Origin: Streptosporangium sp. NBC_01495
GTDB lineage: Bacteria; Actinomycetota; Actinomycetes; Streptosporangiales; Streptosporangiaceae
DNA length: 64,000 nt
NCBI RefSeq assembly: GCF_036250735.1
Contig: NZ_CP109430.1
Span: 2,418,001-2,482,000, forward strand
Reading direction: 5' to 3'
Shown here piece after piece: positions 16,583 through 25,304 of this stretch. The first letter of the stretch is position 1. The number at the start of each line of letters is the position of its first letter. A program made the position numbers and the translations under genes. The notes below the pieces were generated by a model, which was not told the DNA's origin, searched no databases, and was given only the letters and a program-made list of their open reading frames with translations.

Positions 16583-17578
16583 GTGGGAACTACTACTACG
16601 CGTAGGTCAGGCCTACCTCTCCGCATCCCCCCGTTACCCTGTCCCTTCCCCAGCGAGGTCAACCCCCACGTCGAGCGGGTCAACACCGAGACCCTCGACT
16701 GGCTCGTGGACACGGGCATCCTGGAGGATGACGAGACCGTCGAGCGCTACCGCCAGGCCAAGTACGGCTGGCTGGGAGCCCGCACGTATCCCTATGCCGA
16801 ACACCACACGCTTCGCCTGGCGACCGACTGGTGCGTGTGGCTGTTCGCCTTCGACGACGCCTTCTGCGAGTCGGGCCGCGGCGCCGGTGAGATAACCCGC
16901 GCCCTGCCCCGGCTGTTCACCGTCCTGGACGACCTGGAGGCCGGGCAGGAGGTCGACGACGTCTTCGCCAGGACGCTCCTGGAGATCAAGACCAGGATCT
17001 CCAGGTACGGCGACGACGACCAGCTCGACCGCTGGCGCACCGTCACCAAGGACTACCTCTTCGCCCAGGTGTGGGAGGCCGCCAACCGCGAGGCCGACGT
17101 CGTGCCGCAGGTGGACGACTACATCTTCATGCGGCGGCGCACCGGCGCGATGCTCACCGTCTTCGCCCTCATCGACGTCGCCAGCGGACGCAGCCTCACC
17201 CCCGAGGAGTGGCGCCACCCCGACGTCAAGGCGATCACCGAGAGCGCCAACGACGTCGTCGTCTGGGACAACGACCTCATCTCGTACGCCAAGGAGAGCG
17301 ACGGCGCCAACTCACGCAACAACCTGGTGAGCGTGCTCGCCAGGCACCGGGGCTACTCGCGGCAGCAGGCCATGGAGGCGATCGGCGCCATGCGCAACCG
17401 GGCCATCGCCGACATGGTGGCCCTGCGTCCCTCGCTGGAGGCGCTCGGCTCCGAGGCGGTGCTCGCCTACGTGCGCGGCCTGGAGTTCTGGATCAGCGGC
17501 AGCGTCGACTACTCGCTGACCAGCTCCCGCTACACGGCCGCCTGGCAGTCCGAGGCACCCGGGCCCCCCACCGGATGA
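16583..17578 (+). CDS. class I terpene synthase (sesquiterpene cyclase type)
   Basis: A 331-residue bacterial terpene cyclase. The Mg-binding motif is D91-D92-A-F-C-E96 (DDxxxE form), the NSE triad is N230/S234/E238 in NDLISYAKE, and a pyrophosphate sensor arginine is likely in FMRRRTG. A C-terminal SSRYTA supplies the conserved RY pair. The N terminus 'LRIPPLPCPFPSEVNPH' matches the 'lP..y.Pfp...hP' opening of the family. Substrate is probably farnesyl diphosphate by size, but geranyl or 2-methylisoborneol-type enzymes cannot be excluded. The GTG at 16583 has only a close GGGGAG. No prenyltransferase or P450 gene is adjacent. It ends two bases from the convergent ATPase gene. Confidence 0.93.
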   Translation: MGTTTTRRSGLPLRIPPLPCPFPSEVNPHVERVNTETLDWLVDTGILEDDETVERYRQAKYGWLGARTYPYAEHHTLRLATDWCVWLFAFDDAFCESGRGAGEITRALPRLFTVLDDLEAGQEVDDVFARTLLEIKTRISRYGDDDQLDRWRTVTKDYLFAQVWEAANREADVVPQVDDYIFMRRRTGAMLTVFALIDVASGRSLTPEEWRHPDVKAITESANDVVVWDNDLISYAKESDGANSRNNLVSVLARHRGYSRQQAMEAIGAMRNRAIADMVALRPSLEALGSEAVLAYVRGLEFWISGSVDYSLTSSRYTAAWQSEAPGPPTG

Positions 17579-17579
17579 C

Positions 17580-19694
17580 TCACCCCTGAACGACCTGGCC
17601 GTCCTCGTGGTCTCCGAGCGCGAGGACGATCAGCTCCTCCAGGTTGAGCTTCCTGCCCTGGGCGAACGCCTTCTCGTGAGCCTCCTCGCCGAGCACGCGC
17701 CTGCACTCCTTGATGCAGCGGTCGTGCTCGGAGTTGAAGAACGGGGAGCCCAGCTGCGGCATCCCGAAGGTGCGCCAGTTGGCCTGGCCGCCACCCATCA
17801 GCCGGGCCGCGAGCGTCGCCTGGCCGTCCTCCAGCGCCTGCTTGGCCACCACCTCGATCGCCAGGCCGATGCCGAGCACGTCGTGGAAGTAGCGCTTGAG
17901 CCGGAGCGCCTCGCGCGCGTTCGACATGGCCTCGGGGGAACGGCCCATCGCCTGGTACACGCTGGCGAGCGCGTAGATGGCGTACGAGCGCAGCCACAGC
18001 TCGCCGCGCTGGGTGCAGACCGCGATGCAGTCGCGCAGCAGCACCTCGGCCTCGGCCGGCTCGTTCTGGATGAGCAGCACCATGGACAGCTCGACGATCG
18101 AGGGCAGCAGGCCCGGGTTGAGCTCGCGCCCGCTCTTGTGGAACTCGATCGCCACGCCCAGCAGCGCGCTCGCCTTCTGCAGGTCGTTCTGGAGGAACGC
18201 GGCCGTGCCGAGCATCTTGGTGGCCAGGATGACCGCGCCCGAGTCGCCGACCCTGACGGCGTCGGAGCTGCACTGCTCCGCGGCCTCGATCGCGCCGGTG
18301 ATGTTTCCCTGCGCGCTGTTGATGTAGGACAGCACCCACAGCGCCTTGCACCGGTCGGGGCTCGGCTGGCGCGCCAGCTCCAGGGTCTTCTCCAGGTAGA
18401 GCCTGCCCTCGCGGGCCAGACCGCAGGCCACCCACATGAACCACAGGGAGGACAGCAGTTTCAGCCCCTCCTGTACCTCGCCGGGGTTGCGCAGGCAGTG
18501 GTCGAGCGCGACGCGGATGTTGTCGTGCTCGTGGCGCATCCTGACGTACCAGTAGACCTGGCGGGCGCCCGACCAGGCGTCCTCGCTCCGCTTGGCCAGC
18601 TGCAGGTAGTAGTCGCGGTGCCTCTTCCTGATCCCGGCGGTCTCGCCGAGCTTGTCCAGCCACTCCTCGCCGTACTGCCGCAGCGTGTCGATCAGCCGGT
18701 AGCGGTGCCCGGAGGGCGTGCCGTCGCTCAGCAGGATCGACTTCTCCACCAGGCTGGAGATGAGCTCCATGATGTCCTCGGAGGGGAGGCTGTCGCCCGA
18801 GCAGACGTAGCGGGCGGCGTCGAGCTCGAAATCTCCGGCGAAGACCGCCAGCCGCGCCCACAGCAGCCGCTCGGCCGGCTCGCACAGCTCGTGGCTCCAG
18901 CCGATCGCGGCCCGCAGCGTCTGGTGCCTGGGCAGCGCCGTGCGGCTGGCCCCCGCGAGCAGGCTGAACCGGTCGGCCAGCAGGCCGAGGATCTGCTCCA
19001 CCGACAGGGCACGCATCCGGACCGCGGCCAGCTCGATGGCGAGCGGTATGCCGTCGAGGCGGCGGCAGAGCTCGGCCACCGGGCCGATGTTGTGCTCGTC
19101 CAGCATGAAGTTGGGCACCACCGCGCTCGCCCGCGCGACGAAGAGCTGCACCGCCTCGTTGGTGAAGACGTCCTCGCCGGGGGAGTCACCGGGGACGGCC
19201 AGCGGCGGGATGGTGACCGTGTGCTCGCCCCTGGCGTTCAGCGACTGGCGGCTGGTCGCCAGGATGGTCAGCCCCGCGGCGTTGTCGAGCAGGTCTTCGA
19301 ACAGGGCACCGCACGCGTCGACCAGGTGCTCGCACGTGTCGATGATCAGGAGGATCTCGCGGTCGCCCAGCCACTCGACCAGCGTCTCGTCCGCCGAGCG
19401 GGCGGACTGGTCGGCGATCCCGAGGGCCGAGGTGATCGTGTGACGGACCATCCCCGAGTCCTGGAGGCGGGCCAGGTCGGCGAACCAGACGCCGTCCTTG
19501 AAGTCGCTCCGCATCTGGTGCGCGATCCGCAGGGCGGTGCGGGACTTACCGACGCCCCCGATGCCGGTCACCGTGACCAGGCGGTGCTCGCCCAGCCGCT
19601 GCCGGAGTGTGGTGAGCAACCTGGTGCGCCCCACGAAGCTGGTCAGCTCGTTGGGCAGATTGCCGTCTCGCCGCCATCCTGCTGGCGTTGTCAT
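17580..19694 (-). CDS. LuxR/AfsR-like NB-ARC ATPase with TPR, lacking the HTH
   Basis: A 704-residue protein matching the middle of large LuxR-type regulators: 'NELTSFVGRTRLL', P-loop GIGGVGKS at about 45-52, LLIIDTCEHLVDA as Walker B, TILATSRQSL, 'LCRRLDGIPLAIELAAVRMR', then the winged segment YRLIDTLRQYG and TPR repeats. In LuxR relatives the last TPR is followed by a GLTxREREV HTH; here the protein stops soon after 'KAFAQGRKLNLEELIVLALG', so no DNA-binding domain exists at either end. It may act through a partner or be a truncated regulator. No frameshift is visible in the 3' flank, where the convergent terpene cyclase ends two bases away. Confidence 0.88.
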   Translation of the reverse strand: MTTPAGWRRDGNLPNELTSFVGRTRLLTTLRQRLGEHRLVTVTGIGGVGKSRTALRIAHQMRSDFKDGVWFADLARLQDSGMVRHTITSALGIADQSARSADETLVEWLGDREILLIIDTCEHLVDACGALFEDLLDNAAGLTILATSRQSLNARGEHTVTIPPLAVPGDSPGEDVFTNEAVQLFVARASAVVPNFMLDEHNIGPVAELCRRLDGIPLAIELAAVRMRALSVEQILGLLADRFSLLAGASRTALPRHQTLRAAIGWSHELCEPAERLLWARLAVFAGDFELDAARYVCSGDSLPSEDIMELISSLVEKSILLSDGTPSGHRYRLIDTLRQYGEEWLDKLGETAGIRKRHRDYYLQLAKRSEDAWSGARQVYWYVRMRHEHDNIRVALDHCLRNPGEVQEGLKLLSSLWFMWVACGLAREGRLYLEKTLELARQPSPDRCKALWVLSYINSAQGNITGAIEAAEQCSSDAVRVGDSGAVILATKMLGTAAFLQNDLQKASALLGVAIEFHKSGRELNPGLLPSIVELSMVLLIQNEPAEAEVLLRDCIAVCTQRGELWLRSYAIYALASVYQAMGRSPEAMSNAREALRLKRYFHDVLGIGLAIEVVAKQALEDGQATLAARLMGGGQANWRTFGMPQLGSPFFNSEHDRCIKECRRVLGEEAHEKAFAQGRKLNLEELIVLALGDHEDGQVVQG

Positions 19695-19936
19695 GGCGCC
19701 TCACGGGGGGATAGCCGGAACCTGCCACCGCATCGTACCGTCTGGGCTCCCGCCTGTCCCTGGCGTCGCAAGGCACGAAGGCGGGCTTTCACGGAGGAAA
19801 CGGGCTTTCTCTCGGGGGTGGGAGCGGGCTTCTCCCGGGTCTTCTCGCGGCGGGTTTTCTCCCCGGCGGGTTTTCCTCCTGAGGCGAGGGCGACCTTTCC
19901 CGGGAGGGGGAGGCGCGGGCCGCGAGGGTGGCTAGC

Positions 19937-20113
19937 ATGGGACGCGTGACAGTGCGCGAACCCGATGACCTGCGTCCCGTCGATCTCGCCGACGACGGGC
20001 TGCCCATCCTGCCCGACCAGACCGCCGACGACACCGACCTCGGCTGGAACGAGTGGCGCGAGGCCGACGACGACGCCCGCCTGATCGAGGATCGTCCTCC
20101 CCACTGGGGGTGA
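19937..20113 (+). CDS. small acidic conserved-looking protein
   Basis: 58 residues, acidic, ending 'DDDARLIEDRPPHWG'. GAGGGTGG lies just upstream of the ATG at 19937; a GTG at 19946 is an alternative start. The composition (many D/E, P, W) and the good ribosome site support a real gene, but I know no function. It lies between the divergent LuxR-like ATPase gene and a repeat-rich spacer. Confidence 0.6.
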   Translation: MGRVTVREPDDLRPVDLADDGLPILPDQTADDTDLGWNEWREADDDARLIEDRPPHWG

Positions 20114-20164
20114 CCCCCGGAGGCCGGACCCCTCCGGCGGGGCCCTCCGTGAGGACCCCGCCGG

Positions 20165-20252
20165 GAGAGCTTTCGCGTGGCCGGATGTCCCGCGGGGAGG
20201 ACCCCGCGTGGCCAGAGCTTTCGCGTGGCCGGGAGAGCTTTCGCGTGGCCGG
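20165..20252. repeat. three copies of a 19-20 bp repeat
   Basis: gagagctttcgcgtggccgg occurs at 20165-20184, 20214-20232 (19 bases) and 20233-20252; the last two are adjacent. They are just downstream of the ABC-2 permease stop. Confidence 0.9.
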
Positions 20253-20262
20253 GCGCGTCCCG

Positions 20263-21231
20263 CTAGGAGACCACGTCCTTGACGCGGAAGCGGCGGAAGG
20301 CGAACGCGATCAGGATCGCCGAGTAGGTGACGGAGACGGCCACCCCCTTGAGCATGCCGTCATACTCCGGCTGAGGGGCGAGGGCGTCCAGCCACGCGGT
20401 GTTCCAGAACGTCGGCAAGAACTCCCTGAGCCAGCCGAGCGCCTCGACCGCCTGCAGGATGTTGCTGACGATCACCAGGCCGACCGCCCCGCCGACCGCC
20501 CCCAGCGGGGAGTCGGTGCTGACGGAGAGCAGGAAGGCCAGTGCCGCGACCACGAACTGGCTGACCAGGGCGTAGCCGATCACCACCCCGAACCGGGGCA
20601 GCACGTCCAGGGCGGCGATCGTCTCGCCGGTCCCCGGCACCCGGACGTCGTTCCATCCGAAGGCGAGGGTCCCGGCCAGCAGGGCCATCACCGGCAGGCA
20701 GATCACCGCCGCCGCCGAGTAGCCCATCGCGACGACCAGCTTCTGCCGCAGCAGGCGGTCGCGCGGGATCGGGGTGGCCAGCAGGTAGCGCAGCGACGAC
20801 CAGCTGGCCTCGCTGGCCACCGTGTCGCCGCAGAACAGCGCCACCGCGACGACCAGCAGGAAGCTCGCCGACACCGACAGGGCGAACGCCGCGAAGTTCA
20901 GCCCGCCCTCGGTGGCCAGGTCGGAGATGCGCAGCGTGGTGGTCGGCTGCCCGGACCCGGCGCCGACCTTGAAGGCGATCACCAGGATCCACGGCAGCGC
21001 GAGCAGCAGGCCGAACATCACCAGCGTGCGGCGCCGCTTGAACTGCCGGACGATCTCCACGGCGAGCGGCAGCGTGCGGCCGGGCGCGTAACCGCGCGCC
21101 GAACCGTTCTCCGCGACGCCCTCGCCGGGGACGCCGTTCTCCGCGCCCCGGTTTCGTGCGGGGTCGTGCCGCGCGGGGCCGTCGCCCGTCGCGCCGGTCA
21201 TGGTGCCACGAGCACCGTCGGTGTCGCTCAC
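20263..21231 (-). CDS. ABC-2 type transporter permease
   Basis: A 322-residue integral membrane protein with about six helices, for example 'TLVMFGLLLALPWILVIAF', 'FALSVSASFLLVVAVALF' and a C-terminal 'VAVSVTYSAILIAFAFRRF'. The central 'EASWSSLRYLLATPIPRDRL' is the cytoplasmic loop typical of ABC-2 exporters. The GTG start overlaps the stop of the upstream ATPase gene as GTGA and has GGAGAGAAGG before it, so the two are coupled and should form one transporter. The N-terminal 40 residues are low-complexity and built on repeated 'ENG'/'AR' words. Cargo unknown. Confidence 0.9.
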   Translation of the reverse strand: MSDTDGARGTMTGATGDGPARHDPARNRGAENGVPGEGVAENGSARGYAPGRTLPLAVEIVRQFKRRRTLVMFGLLLALPWILVIAFKVGAGSGQPTTTLRISDLATEGGLNFAAFALSVSASFLLVVAVALFCGDTVASEASWSSLRYLLATPIPRDRLLRQKLVVAMGYSAAAVICLPVMALLAGTLAFGWNDVRVPGTGETIAALDVLPRFGVVIGYALVSQFVVAALAFLLSVSTDSPLGAVGGAVGLVIVSNILQAVEALGWLREFLPTFWNTAWLDALAPQPEYDGMLKGVAVSVTYSAILIAFAFRRFRVKDVVS

Positions 21232-23927
21232 GCCTTCTCTCCGATCAGGTCCAGGAAGACGTCTTCCAGGCGGGTGCCGGAGCCGTTGACCGGGGTGCGA
21301 CTGCTCAGCAGCTCGGCCACGGTCCCGGCTGTGACGAGACGCCCGCGGTGCATGACCACCACGTGACTGCAGGTCTGCTCCACCTCGGCGAGCAGGTGGC
21401 TGGAGACGATGACCGTGCGGCCCCCCCTGGCGTAGCGGATCAGGACCTCGCGCATCTCGCGGATCTGGGGCGGGTCGAGACCGTTGGTGGGTTCGTCCAG
21501 GACGAGCAGGTCGGGCAGGCCGAGCATGGCCTGCGCGATGGCCAGGCGCTGGCGCATGCCCTGCGAGTAGGTGCGGACGGCGCGCTCCAGGGCCTTGCCG
21601 AGCCCGGCGATCTCCAGGGCCTCGGCGAACCGGGCGTCCTCGGCGGGCCGGCCGGTCGCCTTCCAGTACAGCTCCAGGTTGTCGCGGCCGTTGAGGTGCG
21701 GCAGGAAACCCGGGCCCTCGACGAACGAGCCGAGCCTGGACAGGACCGGGGCACCGGGCGCCACCCGGTGACCGAAGATCCGCACCTCGCCGCCGTCGGG
21801 TCTGATCAGGCCCATCAGCATGCGCAGGGTGGTGGTCTTGCCCGCCCCGTTGGGGCCGAGCAGGCCGAGCACCTGGCCGTGCTCGACGGTGAACGACAGG
21901 TCGTTCACCGCGAGCTCGCCGTTCCGGTACGCCTTGGTCAGGCCGTGGATCCGCAGCGGTACGGAGTCGAGCTCGGGGTCGTGCTCGTCGGCGGGGCGGC
22001 GGCGCCCGGCGAGCAGCAGGGCCGCCGCGACGACGAGGGAGAGCAGCGGCAGTGCCCAGATCCACCAGGCCGGGCCGGTCGAGGGGGTACGCAGGGTGGC
22101 GTAAGTGGGGACGGTCACGGCCGGTGAGACCAGGGCGACCTGGTAGACGGCCGGGGTCGCGGGGGTGCTGTAGCCCAGGTCGGTGGTGGTGAACGCGACG
22201 CGCAGCCGGTGCCCGACGTCGAACCTGTGGTCGATGGCCGGCAGGGTCACCGTGGCCTCGCCCGAGCCGCTCTCGGGGATCGCGATCCTGATCGGGGCGA
22301 CGAGCCCCTCGGGCAGGATCGGTGCCTGGGTCGCGCCCGCGACGTCGTAGAGCTTGGCGAACAGCGTCACCTCGCCCGCCGCCCGCGTCCCGGCGGATCC
22401 GGCCTCCGCCTCGCCGGTGTCCGGCCGCGTGCCGCTCTCCGCTTCGTCACCCGGCGCGACGTCACCCGCCGCGGGGGACCCGGACCGTTCGGGCGTCACC
22501 CGCACCCGCACGGTCGAGCTGCCGGTGACCTGGAGCGGGGCGGCCAGCGGGGCGGAGTCGAAGGTGGCGCTCTGGCCCGCCATGTCGATCGACAGGTTCG
22601 CGGTGGCTCCGCCGCCGAGACCGCCGAAGCCGGGGACCGCGGAGATCGAGGAGGGGGATCCACCGGGCGGATTGGCCACCTGCTGGCCGGACCCGCTGAG
22701 CGGCACGGAGGTCTGACCGGTGCCAGACAGCCCCGGATAGCGACCGGCGACGGCGTGCAGCTGGACCGGGCGCCGGGTCCCGGGGTCGCGCCCGCCGTCG
22801 CGGGTGACGGTGAAGGAACCGCCGGACTGCCCGGCCCCCTCGTCGTTCTTCAGGTAGCGGTCGAACCAGCCGAGCGTCTTCTCGTGCAGCCAGTCGACCT
22901 CGCCGTTGCCGCCGTCGTGGCCGCCGTCGAACCAGGCGACCTCCACCGGGGCGCCGGTGGCGGCGATCGCCCTGGCGTTGGCGTCCGCCTGGCCCAGGGT
23001 GAACAGCGAGTCGCGCTGCCCCTGGAGCAGCAGCGTCGGAACTTTGATCTTCCCGGGCACCGAGATCGGGCTGGACCTGCGCAGCGTCTCCACCGCGTTC
23101 GCCGTCGCCCGGCCGCTCTCCGCCACCTTCTGGTACATGTCACAGATCTCCGGCAGGAACCGGCCGCACCGGACCTCCTCCGCGGTGAGCGGCCGGGGCT
23201 GGGCGGGCGGCGACTCGTCCCCGTCCCCCGCGTCTCCCGCGCCCCCGCCGAGGGCGGCCAGAGCGGCCGCGTCCGGCGTGGGACCGCCCCGGCTGAAGAA
23301 CAGCCCGGCCCACATGCGCTTGAACACCCCGCTCTCCGGGCCCTGCCCGGTGGCGTTGGGGAACAGCGCGTCGGCCAGGTCGTACCAGGTGATCTGCGGG
23401 GCGATCGCGTCGATCCTGGGATCGTGGGCGGCGGCCATCAGCGAGATGGCCCCGCCGTAGGAGCCGCCCGCGACGCCCACCCGCGGGTCGCCCGCCGCGT
23501 CGAGCCGGACCTCGGGCCGCCTGGCGACCCAGTCGACCAGCTGGCGCACGTCCTTGACCTCGTAGTCGGGGGAGTTCAGCGCGATCTGTCCCGAGGAGCG
23601 GCCGAAGCCCCGCGCGGACCAGGTCAGCACGGCGTAGCCGTCCTGGGCCAGCCGTACGGCGGCGTCCCTGACGCTCTGCTTGCTGCCGCCGAAGCCGTGC
23701 GCGAGCAGCACCGCGGGGGCCCTGCCACCCCCGGCCGGGGGGAAGAAGCTCGTGTCCAGCGTGACCCGCTGGTCGTCGCCGGGCCCGTCGACCACCGTGA
23801 TCATCTGGTTCTGGGCCCGTACGTCCGGATCGGACGGCCACACCAGCCAGGCCGCGACACCGACGACCAGCACGGCGGCCACAGCGATCCCCGGGACCCA
23901 GGCGGCCCGTTTTCCCCCACGTTGCAT
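21228..23927 (-). CDS. fusion of extracytoplasmic alpha/beta hydrolase (CocE/S15-like) and ABC ATPase
   Basis: An 899-residue two-part protein. An N-terminal membrane helix (about 9-30) is followed by an alpha/beta hydrolase of the X-Pro dipeptidyl-peptidase/CocE type: nucleophile elbow GGSYGG, acid region GQRDSLF, catalytic His region GGHDGGNGEVDW, then a jelly-roll-like C-terminal part. A second membrane helix ('WWIWALPLLSLVVAAALLLA') precedes a complete ABC ATPase: GPNGAGKTT, SQGMRQRLAIAQ, LLVLDEPTNGLD and a switch histidine in SSHLL. Topology therefore puts the hydrolase outside and the ATPase inside. The following gene, overlapping by GTGA, is its ABC-2 permease. The protein probably processes and exports, or is powered by, the same substrate; this is an inference. 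Confidence 0.9.
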   Translation of the reverse strand: MQRGGKRAAWVPGIAVAAVLVVGVAAWLVWPSDPDVRAQNQMITVVDGPGDDQRVTLDTSFFPPAGGGRAPAVLLAHGFGGSKQSVRDAAVRLAQDGYAVLTWSARGFGRSSGQIALNSPDYEVKDVRQLVDWVARRPEVRLDAAGDPRVGVAGGSYGGAISLMAAAHDPRIDAIAPQITWYDLADALFPNATGQGPESGVFKRMWAGLFFSRGGPTPDAAALAALGGGAGDAGDGDESPPAQPRPLTAEEVRCGRFLPEICDMYQKVAESGRATANAVETLRRSSPISVPGKIKVPTLLLQGQRDSLFTLGQADANARAIAATGAPVEVAWFDGGHDGGNGEVDWLHEKTLGWFDRYLKNDEGAGQSGGSFTVTRDGGRDPGTRRPVQLHAVAGRYPGLSGTGQTSVPLSGSGQQVANPPGGSPSSISAVPGFGGLGGGATANLSIDMAGQSATFDSAPLAAPLQVTGSSTVRVRVTPERSGSPAAGDVAPGDEAESGTRPDTGEAEAGSAGTRAAGEVTLFAKLYDVAGATQAPILPEGLVAPIRIAIPESGSGEATVTLPAIDHRFDVGHRLRVAFTTTDLGYSTPATPAVYQVALVSPAVTVPTYATLRTPSTGPAWWIWALPLLSLVVAAALLLAGRRRPADEHDPELDSVPLRIHGLTKAYRNGELAVNDLSFTVEHGQVLGLLGPNGAGKTTTLRMLMGLIRPDGGEVRIFGHRVAPGAPVLSRLGSFVEGPGFLPHLNGRDNLELYWKATGRPAEDARFAEALEIAGLGKALERAVRTYSQGMRQRLAIAQAMLGLPDLLVLDEPTNGLDPPQIREMREVLIRYARGGRTVIVSSHLLAEVEQTCSHVVVMHRGRLVTAGTVAELLSSRTPVNGSGTRLEDVFLDLIGEKA

Positions 23928-23956
23928 GACGAGAGCCTACTGATTCGAGCTGAGAG

Positions 23957-23980
23957 GCTCCTGAGACCGCTCTCAGGAGC
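23957..23980. promoter_or_regulatory. perfect 10-bp inverted repeat between divergent genes
   Basis: GCTCCTGAGA and TCTCAGGAGC flank a four-base loop. The repeat lies 30 bases upstream of the hydrolase-ABC gene and about 165 bases from the divergent membrane protein gene. An operator for the ABC operon is likely; a hairpin in a leader RNA is the alternative. Confidence 0.5.
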
Positions 23981-24143
23981 GTCCCCGCCGGCCAGCTGCC
24001 GGCCAGGCCGCCGGTCGGTCGTCGTGGCCGGCCGGAACAGGGCGCGATTGATCACCTGCGGGGGAGGACGGGAGGAGCCGTCCCGATGCTCAGGGTTGTC
24101 CCCGATTGCGGAGCGAGGTAAAGGAGCGGCATCATTTCGACGC

Positions 24144-25304
24144 GTGAAGCCAGTAGAGAGCCTCCGAAGAAGAGCCACTCCCGTCATTGAGTGGGCTCTG
24201 CCGTATTGGACGCGCGGGAAGGCCGGCAGGGAGACCCCGGAGGATCTGTTCAGGCTCCTCTACCTCGGGTGGCTGGTGGCTTTCTCGTTCAAGGTGCTCG
24301 GGGCGTCCTGGGACGTCTCCTGGCACTTCAAGTGGCTCCGCGACGACCTCGCGCCGCCGCACCTGCTCAACAGCGTCGGCACCGCCATCGCCCTCGCACT
24401 CACGATCATCCACGTCTACACCGGCTACGGCGTGGACAAACTCGCGCAGCGCCTCATCACCTGGGGCACGGGCATCTTCCTGGTCGCGGTCCCGCTGGAC
24501 CTGATCAACCACCGGATCAACGGGCTCGACATCACCTCGTGGAGCCCGTCCCACCTGATGCTCTACATCGGCACGTTCTTCATGGTCTGCGGCGTCATCC
24601 GGGGCTGGTTCGTGCGGGCGGTCCCGGGGCGGACGCGCACGCTGGTCCTCGGCGGGCTCTTCGTGTTCCTCTTCGAGAACGTCTGGTTCCCGGCCCAGCA
24701 CCAGGAGTACGGCGTGTACGGCATCGCAGCCTGGGACCGGGGGGAGCCGGACGCGGAGCCGATCCTGATCAAGTTCGCCGCCGACCAGATCGGCCTGCCG
24801 GTGGACGACAGGGCCGTGGCGCTCCACTTCGCGCTGCCCGTGCCCGACCAGCTCTACCCGCTCTACGCCGCGATGGCCGCCGTCATGGTGGCCGTCTACG
24901 CCCGCGCGATGATCGGCCGGATGTTCTCCGCCACCGCCGTGGTCGGAGTCTACGTCGTCTTCCGCACCCTGATCTGGCCGCTCCTCGCCGTGGCCGACTT
25001 CCCGCGCTCGGCGATCCCGGTCTTCCTGATCGCCGGGGCGCTCGCCGTCGACCTGGCGTTCCTGATCAGGATGCCCGTGGTCAGGGCCCTGGTCGGCTCT
25101 CTCGGCGCCACCCTCCTCGTCGACCAGGCGCTGCGCTTCCAGCACTCGACGTTCATGGCGCCGCCGCTGGTGCCCCCCGCGACCATGCTGGTCGGGGGGG
25201 CCGGGCTCGCCGTCCTGTGGCTGGCCGCCGAATGGTCGTTCAGCCGTCACACACTGCGGGCTCAGGACAGGGAGGCGCTGGTCAGAGCCACCGCAACCCC
25301 GTAG
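24144..25304 (+). CDS. polytopic membrane protein of unknown function
   Basis: A 386-residue protein with about ten transmembrane segments ('VGTAIALALTIIHVYTGYG', 'WGTGIFLVAVPLDLI', 'AIPVFLIAGALAVDLAFLI'). Histidines sit in or near the membrane segments (WHFK, IIHVYTG, LINHRIN, SPSHLML, PAQHQE, LHFALP, RFQHST). Convergent with copD, overlapping by 43 bases. That neighbourhood suggests a metal or redox link, but no family motif is clear to me. The GTG at 24144 is the plausible start, with AGGAG rather far upstream; an alternative start is not evident. The domain is real on length and hydrophobic pattern. Confidence 0.8.
   Translation: MKPVESLRRRATPVIEWALPYWTRGKAGRETPEDLFRLLYLGWLVAFSFKVLGASWDVSWHFKWLRDDLAPPHLLNSVGTAIALALTIIHVYTGYGVDKLAQRLITWGTGIFLVAVPLDLINHRINGLDITSWSPSHLMLYIGTFFMVCGVIRGWFVRAVPGRTRTLVLGGLFVFLFENVWFPAQHQEYGVYGIAAWDRGEPDAEPILIKFAADQIGLPVDDRAVALHFALPVPDQLYPLYAAMAAVMVAVYARAMIGRMFSATAVVGVYVVFRTLIWPLLAVADFPRSAIPVFLIAGALAVDLAFLIRMPVVRALVGSLGATLLVDQALRFQHSTFMAPPLVPPATMLVGGAGLAVLWLAAEWSFSRHTLRAQDREALVRATATP

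Noticed and set aside
16583..19694. A terpene biosynthetic cluster with its regulator
   Set aside because: The cyclase and LuxR-like gene are adjacent but convergent; no prenyltransferase, P450 or transporter is nearby, so a cluster is not supported.
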